From positions 1-53,123 of the forward strand of contig CALKFF010000014.1 in the NCBI GenBank assembly GCA_938084585.1: a stretch of 53,123 bases of DNA, read 5' to 3'. Position numbers and translations under genes: made by a program. This DNA is from an uncultured Flavobacteriales bacterium (GTDB taxonomy: Bacteria; Bacteroidota; Bacteroidia; Flavobacteriales_D; Sanyastnellaceae). Shown here piece by piece: positions 31,001-39,487 of this stretch (position 1 is its first letter; every line of letters starts with the position of its first letter). The notes below the pieces were generated by a model. It was not told the DNA's origin. It worked only from the letters and a program-made list of their open reading frames with translations, and made no database searches.

Positions 31001-31008
31001 TACTTTTG
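31001..31008 (+). promoter_or_regulatory. -7 box TACTTTTG, 4 bases before prfB ATG
   Basis: TACTTTTGTCCCATG is an exact TAnnTTTG box followed by N4 and the prfB start codon. The geometry is the same as at leuS and predicts a leaderless message. Confidence 0.65.
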
Positions 31009-31012
31009 TCCC

Positions 31013-32122
31013 ATGTTGACGATGGACCAAATCGCAGCCTTGGGCAAGCGCGTGGACGAGTTGAAAGGCTACCTCGGCGTGGAGCAGAAGAGGATGGAAA
31101 TTGCCGAGGACGAGAAGCTCACCCAGGACCCTGAGTTTTGGAACGACCCCAAGGAAGCGGAGAAGGTCATGAAGCGCATGCGAACCAAGAAGGGGTGGGT
31201 GGAATCGTACGACAGCTGCGCCTCTGCCGTGGAAGACGTCACGGTGCTTCACGAGTTCATGAAGGCCGGCGAGGCCGAGGAATCGGAGGTCGACGCGGCC
31301 TTCCAATCGGCCCAAACCGCCGTGGAGGAGCTCGAGTTCAAGAACATGTTGAGCGCGGAAGAGGACAGCCTGAATGCCGTGATGCAAATCACGTCGGGCG
31401 CCGGCGGCACAGAAAGTTGCGACTGGGCCTCCATGCTCATGCGCATGTACCGCATGTACGGCGACAAGAACGGGTTCAAGGTCAAGGAACTGGACCTTCA
31501 GGACGGCGACGTGGCTGGCATCAAGCAGGTGACCATGGAATTCTCTGGGGACTTTGCGTTTGGCATGCTAAAAGGGGAAAACGGGGTGCACCGCCTCGTG
31601 CGCATCAGCCCATTCGACAGCAACGCACGACGCCACACCAGCTTCGTGTCCGTGTACGTCTACCCCTTGGTGGACGACACCATCGACATCCACGTCAACC
31701 CGGCCGACATCACTTGGGAAACCTTCCGCTCCGGTGGGGCAGGGGGACAGAACGTGAACAAGGTGGAAACAGGTGTTCGCTTGCGCCATGCGCCGACGGG
31801 CATCATCATCGACAACACCGAAACCCGTTCCCAGCTCGGCAACAAAGAGAAAGCCATGCAGCTCTTGAAATCGCAGCTGTACGAAATGGAAATCGCCAAG
31901 CGCAACGAGGCCCGTGCTGAGATTGAGGCAGGAAAAAAGAAAATCGAATGGGGATCGCAGATTCGATCTTACGTGATGCAGCCTTACAAAATGGTCAAGG
32001 ACGTCCGCACCGGACACGAGACCTCCAACGTCGACGCCGTGATGAACGGCGACATCGACGGGTTCCTCCGTGCCTACCTCATGGGAGAGGGCGCCGGATC
32101 CGACCACAGCGACGACGTGTGA
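31013..32122 (+). CDS. prfB: Peptide chain release factor 2, without programmed frameshift
   Basis: RF2 terminates translation at UGA and UAA. The 369-residue protein has the RF2-type SPF stop-codon-recognition motif (199-201) and the GGQ peptidyl-hydrolysis motif (244-246). In many bacteria the early GYL codons are followed by an in-frame UGA and a +1 shift. Here codons 19-24 read G-Y-L-G-V-E continuously (GGCTACCTCGGCGTG at about 31068-31082), with no stop and no upstream slippery signal, so autoregulatory frameshifting is absent. The start at 31013 is fixed by the -7 box four bases upstream; the ATG at 31022 is an alternative. It is followed by fumC after 49 bases. Confidence 0.96.
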   Translation: MLTMDQIAALGKRVDELKGYLGVEQKRMEIAEDEKLTQDPEFWNDPKEAEKVMKRMRTKKGWVESYDSCASAVEDVTVLHEFMKAGEAEESEVDAAFQSAQTAVEELEFKNMLSAEEDSLNAVMQITSGAGGTESCDWASMLMRMYRMYGDKNGFKVKELDLQDGDVAGIKQVTMEFSGDFAFGMLKGENGVHRLVRISPFDSNARRHTSFVSVYVYPLVDDTIDIHVNPADITWETFRSGGAGGQNVNKVETGVRLRHAPTGIIIDNTETRSQLGNKEKAMQLLKSQLYEMEIAKRNEARAEIEAGKKKIEWGSQIRSYVMQPYKMVKDVRTGHETSNVDAVMNGDIDGFLRAYLMGEGAGSDHSDDV

Positions 32123-32171
32123 CCGCCGCCGTTTCATTGACAGACCCGACCACTTCTCAAACCCACAGACC

Positions 32172-33566
32172 ATGTCGACCCGCATCGAAAAAGACACCCT
32201 TGGTGAAGTCCACGTCCCCGCGGACAAATACTGGGGCGCCCAAACCGAGCGTTCGCGCAACAACTTCAAGATTGGCCCGGTGGGGTCGATGCCCATGGAG
32301 GTGGTGCGTGCCTTCGCCCATTTGAAGCGGGCCGCGGCCCTGACCAACGCCGAACTCGGGGTGTTGGACGCCGGCAAGAAGGATTTGATTGTGGCGGCGT
32401 GCGAGGAAATCCTCGCCGGCAAGCTGGACGACCAGTTTCCCTTGGTGGTGTGGCAAACGGGGTCAGGCACCCAAAGCAACATGAACGTGAACGAGGTCGT
32501 GGCGAACCGCGCCCACGTCCTGGCGGGTGGCGTCTTGGGCCAGGGCGACCGTCCTGTCCACCCGAACGACGACGTGAACAAGAGCCAAAGCTCCAACGAC
32601 ACGTTCCCCACCGCCATGCACATCGCGGCCTACAAGGCTGTGGTGGAAACCACTCTTCCTGGGGTGGAGCGGTTGCGCGACGCGCTGCAGGCCAAGGCTG
32701 AGTCGTTCCACGACGTGGTGAAGATTGGCCGCACCCACTTGATGGACGCGACGCCCTTGACTTTGGGTCAGGAGTTCGGTGGGTACGTGGCGCAGTTGGA
32801 GTTTGGGTTGAAAGCCTTGCGCAACACCTTGCCCCACTTGGAGCAGCTGGCCTTGGGCGGCACGGCTGTCGGCACCGGAATCAACACCCCCGAGGGGTAC
32901 GACGTCCGGGTCGCGGCGCACATCGCCGAGTCCACCGGCCATCCATTCGTGACCGCCGAGAACAAATTTGAAGCCCTCGCGGCCCACGACGCCATTGTGG
33001 AGACGCACGGCGCCTTGAAGCAGCTCGCCGTCTCGCTGAACAAAATCGCCAACGACATTCGCATGATGGGCTCCGGCCCGCGTTCAGGCATTGGCGAGTT
33101 GTTGCTTCCGGCCAACGAGCCGGGCTCCAGCATCATGCCCGGGAAAGTCAACCCCACGCAGTGCGAGGCCATGACCATGGTGTGTGCCCAGGTGATGGGC
33201 AACGACGTCGCGGTGACGGTGGGTGGCACCCAAGGCCACTACGAATTGAACGTGTTCAAGCCGATGATGGCCCGGAACATCTTGGAGTCGGCACGCTTGA
33301 TTGGCGACGCGTGCGTGTCCTTTGCGGCACACTGCGTGGACGGCATCCAGGCGAACGAATCGCGCATCACCGAGTTGGTGGACAACAGCTTGATGCTCGT
33401 GACGGCACTCAACACCAAGATTGGGTACTACAAAGCGGCAGAAATCGCGGGCAAAGCGCACGCTGAAGGGACCACCCTCAAAGCCGCGGCGCTTGCGACG
33501 GGTTACCTCACCGAGGAGGAGTACGACGCGTGGGTGGTGCCGGGAGACATGGTGGGACGCCGCTGA
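32172..33566 (+). CDS. fumC: Class II fumarate hydratase
   Basis: Fumarase interconverts fumarate and malate in the TCA cycle. The 464-residue protein is the iron-independent class II enzyme. It has the start [32 protein letters not shown], the [14 protein letters not shown] substrate loop, the [13 protein letters not shown] segment, [16 protein letters not shown] with the catalytic His, and the superfamily signature [11 protein letters not shown]. It probably shares the prfB promoter, since the 49-base gap contains no -7 box. It ends 3 bases from convergent manC. Confidence 0.97.
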   Translation: MSTRIEKDTLGEVHVPADKYWGAQTERSRNNFKIGPVGSMPMEVVRAFAHLKRAAALTNAELGVLDAGKKDLIVAACEEILAGKLDDQFPLVVWQTGSGTQSNMNVNEVVANRAHVLAGGVLGQGDRPVHPNDDVNKSQSSNDTFPTAMHIAAYKAVVETTLPGVERLRDALQAKAESFHDVVKIGRTHLMDATPLTLGQEFGGYVAQLEFGLKALRNTLPHLEQLALGGTAVGTGINTPEGYDVRVAAHIAESTGHPFVTAENKFEALAAHDAIVETHGALKQLAVSLNKIANDIRMMGSGPRSGIGELLLPANEPGSSIMPGKVNPTQCEAMTMVCAQVMGNDVAVTVGGTQGHYELNVFKPMMARNILESARLIGDACVSFAAHCVDGIQANESRITELVDNSLMLVTALNTKIGYYKAAEIAGKAHAEGTTLKAAALATGYLTEEEYDAWVVPGDMVGRR

Positions 33567-33569
33567 GGC

Positions 33570-34661
33570 TCACACCAACGGCTCGCCCTTTTCACGCTTC
33601 AATTCGCCCACCAGGGTCTTGACCCATTGCTCGTCCGACGCCGGGCACACCAACAAGGCGTGTGGGGTGTCGACGACGATGTGGTCGTGCAACCCTTTGA
33701 GGGCCACAAATTTTTGGCCAGCCTCAGAGGCGCTGCCCACCACCAAGTTTTGGGTGGCGTCCACGGCGTGCAGCTCCACATTGGCCACAGCGTTCCCTTG
33801 GTCGTCTTTGGACAGTTTTTCTTTCAAGCTGCCCCAGGTGCCCAGGTCCGACCACCCGATGTCGCACAAAACAACTTGCACGTTGGCGGCCTTTTCCATG
33901 ATGCCGTAGTCGATGCTGATGTTCTCGCAGTTCCCGTACACCGCCGCCAGGGCTTGGGTGTCGTGGAGGTTCAATTCGGCGAAATCGTGAAGCATGTCGG
34001 GCAGGTGGTCTTCAAACGCCCGCTGGATGTTGCGCAACGACCACACGAAAATGCCACTGTTCCAACAAAAATCACCCGACGCCAAAAACGCTTGCGCGGT
34101 CTCCAAGTCGGGTTTTTCCGTAAACGTTTTCACAGGACGCACCTCGGCGCGTTCCGTGTCATGTGGCTCCTCGTGTTGGATGTAGCCGTAACCTGTGTCG
34201 GGGCGGGTGGGTTGGATGCCCAAGGTGACCAGGCTGTCGGTGTTGCGCGTGGTTTCCAAGGCTGTGGTGCACACGTCGAGGAACCCAGTCTCGTCCAAGA
34301 TCAAATGGTCAGATGGCGCCACCACCATGGCGGCTTCAGGGTCGCGCGCCGCCACAACGGCGTTGGCGTAGGCAATGCATGGGGCCGTGTTGCGCATGAA
34401 CGGCTCGCACAGGATGTTTTCCTCGGGCAACCGCGGCAAGTGTTGGGCCACTTGGTCTTTGTAGCGGGCGTTGGTCACCACCAAAATGTGGTCAGCCGGC
34501 ACGAGCTTCTCCAACCGGTCGAAGGTCATGCGGATGAGCGACCGCCCTGTGCCCAGGATGTCCAAGAACTGCTTGGGTTCTTCTGAGCGCGACATCGGCC
34601 AAAAACGTGAGCCGATGCCTCCGGCCATGATGACGGCGAAGGTGTTGGGGATGTGGGCCAT
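33570..34661 (-). CDS. manC: Mannose-1-phosphate guanylyltransferase
   Basis: The enzyme makes GDP-mannose from mannose 1-phosphate and GTP for glycan synthesis. At 363 residues it is the single-domain form without the C-terminal isomerase. The nucleotidyltransferase signature is AVIMAGGIGSRFWPMSR near residues 9-25. It is followed by the PKQFLDI element, APSDHLI with the metal-binding Asp, the G-x-G-Y-I motif in TGYGYIQHE, and VKTFTEKPD and WNSGIFVW. It starts 4 bases after the small lipoprotein gene on the same strand, and the two appear to form an operon with the promoter at 34815-34822. Confidence 0.94.
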   Translation of the reverse strand: MAHIPNTFAVIMAGGIGSRFWPMSRSEEPKQFLDILGTGRSLIRMTFDRLEKLVPADHILVVTNARYKDQVAQHLPRLPEENILCEPFMRNTAPCIAYANAVVAARDPEAAMVVAPSDHLILDETGFLDVCTTALETTRNTDSLVTLGIQPTRPDTGYGYIQHEEPHDTERAEVRPVKTFTEKPDLETAQAFLASGDFCWNSGIFVWSLRNIQRAFEDHLPDMLHDFAELNLHDTQALAAVYGNCENISIDYGIMEKAANVQVVLCDIGWSDLGTWGSLKEKLSKDDQGNAVANVELHAVDATQNLVVGSASEAGQKFVALKGLHDHIVVDTPHALLVCPASDEQWVKTLVGELKREKGEPLV

Positions 34662-34665
34662 GGGG

Positions 34666-34809
34666 TCAATGAGGGGGTTGGGCAGGCACGGACCACTCTG
34701 GACAGGTGGGGCACTTGCCTTTCGTCGCTTTGGTCGTGGTGCAACCCGTGCAGGTCAACCCCACAAGGAACAAAGCGGCCGAGAGAACTCGAAAGAGGTT
34801 CAGGTTCAT
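34666..34809 (-). CDS. Small lipoprotein of 47 residues
   Basis: A short reading frame, MNLNLFRVLSAALFLVGL then TCTGC, encodes a lipoprotein signal with a probable lipidated Cys at residue 23. This is followed by only 24 mature residues that contain C-P-T-C-P-E-W and end in PAQPPH. It is supported by a TAACTTCG -7 box that ends five bases before the ATG, and by tight coupling (4 bases) to manC. I do not recognise a family. The CPTC pair could bind a metal or form a disulfide, which is speculation. Confidence 0.7.
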   Translation of the reverse strand: MNLNLFRVLSAALFLVGLTCTGCTTTKATKGKCPTCPEWSVPAQPPH

Positions 34810-34814
34810 GGCCG

Positions 34815-34822
34815 CGAAGTTA
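34815..34822 (-). promoter_or_regulatory. -7 box TAACTTCG, 5 bases before small lipoprotein ATG
   Basis: On the minus strand TAACTTCGCGGCCATG gives the TTCG variant box, N5, and the start codon. It is back to back with the mlaE -7 box; only five bases separate the two boxes. Confidence 0.6.
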
Positions 34823-34827
34823 ACTCT

Positions 34828-34835
34828 TACCTTCG
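34828..34835 (+). promoter_or_regulatory. -7 box TACCTTCG, 4 bases before mlaE ATG
   Basis: TACCTTCGGGGCATG gives the TTCG variant box, N4 and ATG at 34840. The same 8-mer with the same spacing precedes holB and ricT. Confidence 0.6.
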
Positions 34836-34839
34836 GGGC

Positions 34840-35577
34840 ATGGGTCTCTTCTTCCACATCGGGCGTTACGCGTCGTTCCTTCGGAGCGTGCTGAGGCGCC
34901 CTGAAAAGGCGTCGGTGTTCCGTCGTTTGCTGGCGGAAGAGATGGCGGCCATCGGTCTCCAGAGTTTGGGGATTGTGGCGCTGCTCAGCGTGTTCATGGG
35001 CGCGGTCATCTGCATCCAGACGGCCCACCAAATCGGAGGTTGGATCCCGGTGTACACCATCGGCTTCACGGTGCGGCAGACCATGATTCTGGAGTTCAGC
35101 CCCACATTGATTCCCGTGATTTTGGCGGGCAAGGTCGGCTCCAACATCGCGTCTCAGTTGGGCACCATGCGTGTCACTGAGCAAATCGACGCGTTGGAAA
35201 TCATGGGGGTCAACAGCGCGGGACACCTCGTGTTGCCCAAGATGTTGGCGGCCCTCATTTGCATTCCCTTCTTGGTCATCCTGAGCATGGGCCTGGGCAT
35301 CGGCGCCGGAGCGTGGGTGGCCGTGTCGGCAGGGTTGAGCTCCATGGCCGACTTCGAGTACGGCATGCGCATCGACTTCAACGCCTTCGACGTCACGTAC
35401 GCCCTTTTGAAGACCTGCGTCTTTGCGTTGATCATCAGCTCGGTCAGTGCCTACCACGGGTACCACACCTCGGGCGGTGCCTTGGAGGTGGGCCGGAGCA
35501 GCACCAAGGCGGTGGTGTATGCCGTGGTGATTGTGATGATCGCCAATTTGTTGTTGACCCAAATGCTTTTGGGCTGA
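34840..35577 (+). CDS. mlaE: MlaE family lipid ABC transporter permease
   Basis: This is the inner-membrane permease of an MCE/Mla-type system that moves phospholipids between inner and outer membranes. The 245-residue protein has the family core: EEMAAIGLQSLGIVALLSVFMGAV, the conserved ILEFSPTLIPVILAGKVGSNIASQLGTM and VTEQIDALEIMGVNS, and five or so hydrophobic helices. I chose the ATG at 34840 because it follows the TACCTTCG box by four bases; longer frames run through the divergent lipoprotein gene. It is followed 10 bases later by its ATPase. The MCE-domain substrate-binding protein (MlaD) is not next to it. Confidence 0.94.
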   Translation: MGLFFHIGRYASFLRSVLRRPEKASVFRRLLAEEMAAIGLQSLGIVALLSVFMGAVICIQTAHQIGGWIPVYTIGFTVRQTMILEFSPTLIPVILAGKVGSNIASQLGTMRVTEQIDALEIMGVNSAGHLVLPKMLAALICIPFLVILSMGLGIGAGAWVAVSAGLSSMADFEYGMRIDFNAFDVTYALLKTCVFALIISSVSAYHGYHTSGGALEVGRSSTKAVVYAVVIVMIANLLLTQMLLG

Positions 35578-35587
35578 TTCTGGCGAC

Positions 35588-36352
35588 ATGATTGAAATCC
35601 ACCGCTTGTCCAAATCCTTCGGAGACCAACGGGTCCTCCACGACATCTCCGCCACGTTCCACCCCGGGAAGGTCAACTTCATCATTGGCCGAAGCGGGTC
35701 CGGAAAGAGCGTGATGACGAAGTGCACCGTGGGCTTGCTTGAGCCGGACCACGGGCACGTGTCTTACGATGGGCGGGATTTCACGGCCATGGACCGCGTG
35801 GGTCGGAAAGCTGTGCGCCAGGAAATTGGCATGCTCTTCCAGGGCAGCGCCCTCTTTGACAGCATGACGGTGGAAGAGAACGTCATGTTTCCTCTGCGGA
35901 TGTTTGCAGACCACAGCGAAGCCGAGATGAGGGACCGCGCGGCGTTTTGCCTGGAGCGGGTGGAGCTCCCCCACGCGGCGGCCAAATACCCTTCCGAGCT
36001 GAGCGGGGGCATGCAGAAACGCGTGGGCATCGCCCGCGCCATCGCCATGAACCCGAAGTACTTGTTTTGCGACGAGCCCAACTCTGGGCTGGACCCGCAA
36101 ACGAGCATTGTCATCGACAACCTCATCGGGGATTTGACCGCCGAGTTCAACATGACCACCGTCGTCGTGTCCCACGACATGAACAGCGTCATGGAGGCGT
36201 CGGATTTCATCCACTTCGTGCACCAGGGTCACATTGCCTGGCATGGCCCCTCAGACGACCTGCTTCACGCCGAACACCCTGAATTGGAAGCGTTCATCTT
36301 CGCGTCGAAGCTCATGAAGAAGGTCCGGTCCAACCCCCCAGCCAACCCATGA
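35588..36352 (+). CDS. mlaF: MlaF family ABC transporter ATP-binding protein
   Basis: This is the cytoplasmic ATPase that pairs with MlaE. It has 254 residues, with Walker A GRSGSGKS (about 35-42), Q-loop at MLFQGSALFDSMTVEEN, ABC signature LSGGMQKRVGIARA, Walker B YLFCDEPNSGLDP, and switch His in VVVSHDMNSVME. The GSALFDSMTV segment is typical of the Mla/Ttg2A group rather than of drug exporters. The stop overlaps the start of the next gene by four bases (ATGA), so the flavoprotein downstream is translationally coupled to this transporter. Confidence 0.96.
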   Translation: MIEIHRLSKSFGDQRVLHDISATFHPGKVNFIIGRSGSGKSVMTKCTVGLLEPDHGHVSYDGRDFTAMDRVGRKAVRQEIGMLFQGSALFDSMTVEENVMFPLRMFADHSEAEMRDRAAFCLERVELPHAAAKYPSELSGGMQKRVGIARAIAMNPKYLFCDEPNSGLDPQTSIVIDNLIGDLTAEFNMTTVVVSHDMNSVMEASDFIHFVHQGHIAWHGPSDDLLHAEHPELEAFIFASKLMKKVRSNPPANP

Positions 36353-37017
36353 GCGAACGGTTCGAACCTTACCGGCTGCCGAGGCTGAGCGACGAGGAGA
36401 TGGTCGCCCAAAGCCGGGCGTTTTTTGACGAGATGAACACGCGCCGAAGCGTGCGGGTGTTTTCCCCGGAACCCATTCCCTTGGAGGCGGTGCGCAACTG
36501 CATCGACACGGCGAGCACAGCGCCGTCGGGGGCGCACAAGCAGCCTTGGACGTTCTGTTTGGTCACCGACCCAGCGCTTCGCAAAAAGATCCGCAAGGCG
36601 GCGGAGGAGGAAGAGTTCAAGAATTACCACGGCCGCATGAGCGAGGTCTGGTTGGAGGACCTCAAGCCCTTCGGCACCGACCACATCAAGCCCTTCATTG
36701 AAGACGCCCCCGCGCTCATTGTGGTGTTCAAACAAGTCCACGACACGGTGGACGACACCGGCAAGAAGCCCAACTACTACGTCAACGAGAGCGTAGGCAT
36801 TGCGGTGGGCATGTTGTTGACGGCCCTGCACCGCATTGGATTGGTGGCGTTGACCCACACGCCTTCGCCCATGGGGTTTTTGGCGGAGGCCTTGGGGCGC
36901 CCCGACAACGAACGGGCGTTTTTGAACATCCCCATCGGGTTTCCCGCCGAGGGGGTGGAGGTGCCGGTGTTGTCGCGCAAGCCCCGCGCAGACGTCCTTG
37001 TGGAGCACCACGGGTGA
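36349..37017 (+). CDS. Nitroreductase-fold flavoprotein, iodotyrosine deiodinase (IYD) type
   Basis: The 222-residue protein belongs to the FMN nitroreductase superfamily, in the reductive dehalogenase (IYD) branch rather than BluB or FRP. FMN-binding R-R-S-V-R starts at residue 32 and TAPSGAHKQPWTF lies at 57-69. The active-site lid triad that grips the halotyrosine zwitterion is complete: Glu89, Tyr93 and Lys114, with spacings of 4 and 21 identical to human IYD (Glu157, Tyr161, Lys182). NYYVNESVGIA and ALTHTPSPM follow. The mammalian enzyme recycles iodide from iodotyrosine; the role in bacteria is unknown. No membrane anchor is present. It is coupled by a 4-base overlap to mlaF. Confidence 0.88.
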   Translation: MSERFEPYRLPRLSDEEMVAQSRAFFDEMNTRRSVRVFSPEPIPLEAVRNCIDTASTAPSGAHKQPWTFCLVTDPALRKKIRKAAEEEEFKNYHGRMSEVWLEDLKPFGTDHIKPFIEDAPALIVVFKQVHDTVDDTGKKPNYYVNESVGIAVGMLLTALHRIGLVALTHTPSPMGFLAEALGRPDNERAFLNIPIGFPAEGVEVPVLSRKPRADVLVEHHG

Positions 37018-37057
37018 CGGTTATCCCTGCGAATTCGTTCAAAAGTTTCAAACAGGC

Positions 37058-37089
37058 TTGTGAAGGCCTCGAAACGCGCCGTTAATTTG
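37058..37089 (+). promoter_or_regulatory. Promoter of acpP
   Basis: TTG at 37058-37060, a 21-base spacer and TTAATTTG at 37082-37089 (one mismatch to TAnnTTTG) match the Bacteroidota promoter layout. The leader to the ATG at 37121 would be about 25 bases. Confidence 0.5.
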
Positions 37090-37120
37090 CGCCCGAATTC
37101 AAACAGCACAATCTTTTATC

Positions 37121-37357
37121 ATGTCTGATATTCAAGAAAAAGTCACCGCGATCATCGTGGACAAGTTGGGCGTCGATGCAGGCGAAGTTTCCACCGAAGC
37201 GTCATTCACCAACGATTTGGGCGCGGATTCTTTGGACACCGTGGAATTGATCATGGAGTTCGAGAAGGAATTCAACATCGCCATCCCAGACGACCAAGCT
37301 GAGAAGATCAGCACTGTGGGACAGGCGGTCGATTACATCTCTAAGAACGTCGGCTAA
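37121..37357 (+). CDS. acpP: Acyl carrier protein
   Basis: ACP carries growing acyl chains on a 4'-phosphopantetheine arm in type II fatty-acid synthesis. The 78-residue acidic protein has the attachment site Ser37 in [12 protein letters not shown], followed by [17 protein letters not shown] and the closing TVGQAVDYI. It precedes fabF by 35 bases, the common acpP-fabF-rnc order. It has its own promoter upstream, as expected for a very abundant protein. Confidence 0.98.
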   Translation: MSDIQEKVTAIIVDKLGVDAGEVSTEASFTNDLGADSLDTVELIMEFEKEFNIAIPDDQAEKISTVGQAVDYISKNVG

Positions 37358-37392
37358 GTCCACCTTTCGGACTCAGCTCAACCATTTCTGTT

Positions 37393-38652
37393 TTGGAACT
37401 TCGTCGCGTCGCAGTCACGGGTTTGGGGGCCTTGACGCCCCTCGGCAATGACGTCCAGTCGTTTTGGGCCAACCTGGTCCAAGGACAGAGCGGCGCCGCG
37501 CCGATCACGCGATTCGACGCGACGAATTTCAAGACGCAGTTTGCGTGCGAGGTCAAGGACTTTGACCCTTCTGAGTGGATCCATCGCAAGGATTCTCGGA
37601 AGATGGACCTGTTCACGCAGTATGCCGTGGTCACTGCGGAGATGGCGTTGAAAGACGCCGGCCTCTCTGCAGAAGAAGGCGGCAACCTCGACCCCGACAG
37701 GGCAGGGGTCATTTGGGGTTCTGGCATCGGAGGGTTCCAAACCTTCATGAACGAAGCCAAGAACTTCTACACTGGAGACGGCACCCCCCGGTTCTCGCCG
37801 TTCTTCATTCCGATGATGATTACCGACATCGCGCCGGGTCACATCAGCATCCGCAACAACCTTCGTGGACCCAACTACGCAACTGTGTCAGCGTGCGCGA
37901 GTTCCACCCACGCGTTGATCGACGCGTTCAACACCATCCGCCTCGGCAAAGCTGACGTCGTGGTGACGGGCGGATCTGAAGCGGCGGTGACCGAAGGCGG
38001 CATTGGCGGATTCAACGCGTTGAAAGCCCTGTCCACGCGCAACGACGACCCCGCACGTGCTTCGCGTCCCTTTGACGCGACACGCGACGGATTTGTGTTG
38101 GGTGAAGGCGGCGGCGGGATCATCTTGGAAGACCTCGAGCACGCCCGTGCCCGTGGGGCCAAGATTTACTGCGAAATGGTGGGCGGAGGCATGACCGCCG
38201 ACGCGCATCACATCACAGCGCCACACCCTGAAGGCTTTGGGGCACGTAACGTGATGAAAAACGCCTTGGACGATGCAGGCTTGTCTCCCGCAGACATCGA
38301 CTACGTCAACGTGCACGGCACATCCACCCCGCTGGGAGATGTGGCCGAGGTCAAGGCCATCCAACAGGTGTTCGGCGACGACGCGTACAAGTTGAACATC
38401 AGCTCCACCAAGAGCATGACAGGCCATTTGCTTGGCGCGGCAGGTGCCGTGGAAGCCATGGCGTGCATCATGTCCATCGTGGACCAGGTGGTGCCCCCCA
38501 CCATCAACCACGTGCACGAGGATGAAAACCTCGATGCCAAGCTGAACTTCACCCTGAATCAAGCCGAGAAGCGCGAGGTGCGCGCGGCATTGAGCAACAC
38601 GTTTGGCTTCGGAGGCCACAACGCGTCAGTGGTGTTCAAAGCCCTTTCATGA
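37393..38652 (+). CDS. fabF: Beta-ketoacyl-ACP synthase II (TTG start)
   Basis: FabF condenses malonyl-ACP with acyl-ACP in fatty-acid elongation. The 419-residue protein has the nucleophile Cys168 in SACASSTHA, the two active-site His in VHGTSTPLGD and KSMTGHLLGAAG, and the C-terminal NTFGFGGHNASVVF. The family N-terminus aligns as M-E-L-R-R-V-A-V-T-G, and the codon at that Met position is TTG (37393-37395); no ATG or GTG lies close in frame, so TTG is the probable initiator. The stop overlaps rnc by four bases. Confidence 0.96.
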   Translation: MELRRVAVTGLGALTPLGNDVQSFWANLVQGQSGAAPITRFDATNFKTQFACEVKDFDPSEWIHRKDSRKMDLFTQYAVVTAEMALKDAGLSAEEGGNLDPDRAGVIWGSGIGGFQTFMNEAKNFYTGDGTPRFSPFFIPMMITDIAPGHISIRNNLRGPNYATVSACASSTHALIDAFNTIRLGKADVVVTGGSEAAVTEGGIGGFNALKALSTRNDDPARASRPFDATRDGFVLGEGGGGIILEDLEHARARGAKIYCEMVGGGMTADAHHITAPHPEGFGARNVMKNALDDAGLSPADIDYVNVHGTSTPLGDVAEVKAIQQVFGDDAYKLNISSTKSMTGHLLGAAGAVEAMACIMSIVDQVVPPTINHVHEDENLDAKLNFTLNQAEKREVRAALSNTFGFGGHNASVVFKALS

Positions 38653-39485
38653 TCCGTGCCGTCCTGCAGCGGTTGGGACAGGTTTCTCAGTCGGGGCCGG
38701 ACAAAGACATCACGACCCTTGTGCGTCGCGAATTTGGGCTGCGCGCCAGGGCGAGGAACCGCAGTGCCTACGAGGAAGCGTGCACGCACAGTTCCATGCT
38801 TGACGGAGACAAGACAGGCTTGAAGAGCAACGAACGACTCGAGTTTTTGGGCGATGTGGTGCTGGACATGACGATGGCCCACTACCTCTACCGGAATTTT
38901 CCTGAAGCCCAAGAGGGCGAGCTGACCAAGCGGAAAAGCCGCATCGTCAACCGCAAGAACCTCAATTTGCTGGGCAAGAAAATGGGCCTGCACCACCTCA
39001 TCAAGGCCAAAATGCGCCGTGAAGACATCCACGACACCATGGTGGGGAACGCGCTTGAGGCTTTGATTGGAGCTGTCTACCTCGACCACGGCTTCGACAA
39101 AACGCGGAACGCGCTGCTGGCCATGTTGAAGCGCCACGGCCTGGAGGACCAAGTCAACGAAACACGGGATTTCAAGAGCAAGCTTCACCACTGGGCGTCC
39201 AAGCGCAAGAAGAAGTTGACATTCGAGGTGATTCGCGACGACAGCAACGGGGGGGAGGAGCGTTACGAGATCGCCGCCAAGGTGAACGGCGAGATGCTTG
39301 GCATTGGGGTGGGCCGAAGCAAGAAATTGGCAGAGCAAGAAGCCGCTCGACGGGCTTGGAAAAAGGTGTTCGACCGCCGCCAAGGGACGTCCAAGCGCGC
39401 TGAGGTCACTTCGGAGGAACCGTCCAAGCCGAAGCCCAAGCCGCAGCGCCGGAGGCGTCGCCGGAAACCGGCCCCCAAGGATTGA
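38649..39485 (+). CDS. rnc: Ribonuclease III
   Basis: RNase III cuts double-stranded RNA in rRNA maturation and mRNA regulation. The 278-residue protein has the signature NERLEFLGDVVLD with the metal-binding Glu and Asp, and the second acidic cluster in NALEALIGAVYLDHGF. A dsRNA-binding domain spans about residues 175-245 (GEERYEIAAKVNGEMLG to AEQEAARRAWKKV). The last 35 residues are a Lys/Arg/Pro-rich tail (KPKPKPQRRRRRRK) beyond the usual end, likely an additional RNA contact. It overlaps fabF by ATGA and is followed by the IPExxxVDY gene after 2 bases. Confidence 0.97.
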   Translation: MIRAVLQRLGQVSQSGPDKDITTLVRREFGLRARARNRSAYEEACTHSSMLDGDKTGLKSNERLEFLGDVVLDMTMAHYLYRNFPEAQEGELTKRKSRIVNRKNLNLLGKKMGLHHLIKAKMRREDIHDTMVGNALEALIGAVYLDHGFDKTRNALLAMLKRHGLEDQVNETRDFKSKLHHWASKRKKKLTFEVIRDDSNGGEERYEIAAKVNGEMLGIGVGRSKKLAEQEAARRAWKKVFDRRQGTSKRAEVTSEEPSKPKPKPQRRRRRRKPAPKD

Positions 39486-39487
39486 CC

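Noticed and set aside
30920-31012. Longer start for prfB inside recX
   Set aside because: The extension overlaps recX, lacks RF2 similarity and is upstream of the exact -7 box at 31001-31008.
37358-37392. Terminator between acpP and fabF
   Set aside because: GTCC/GGAC is only a 4-bp stem without a T run; acpP and fabF are probably co-transcribed.
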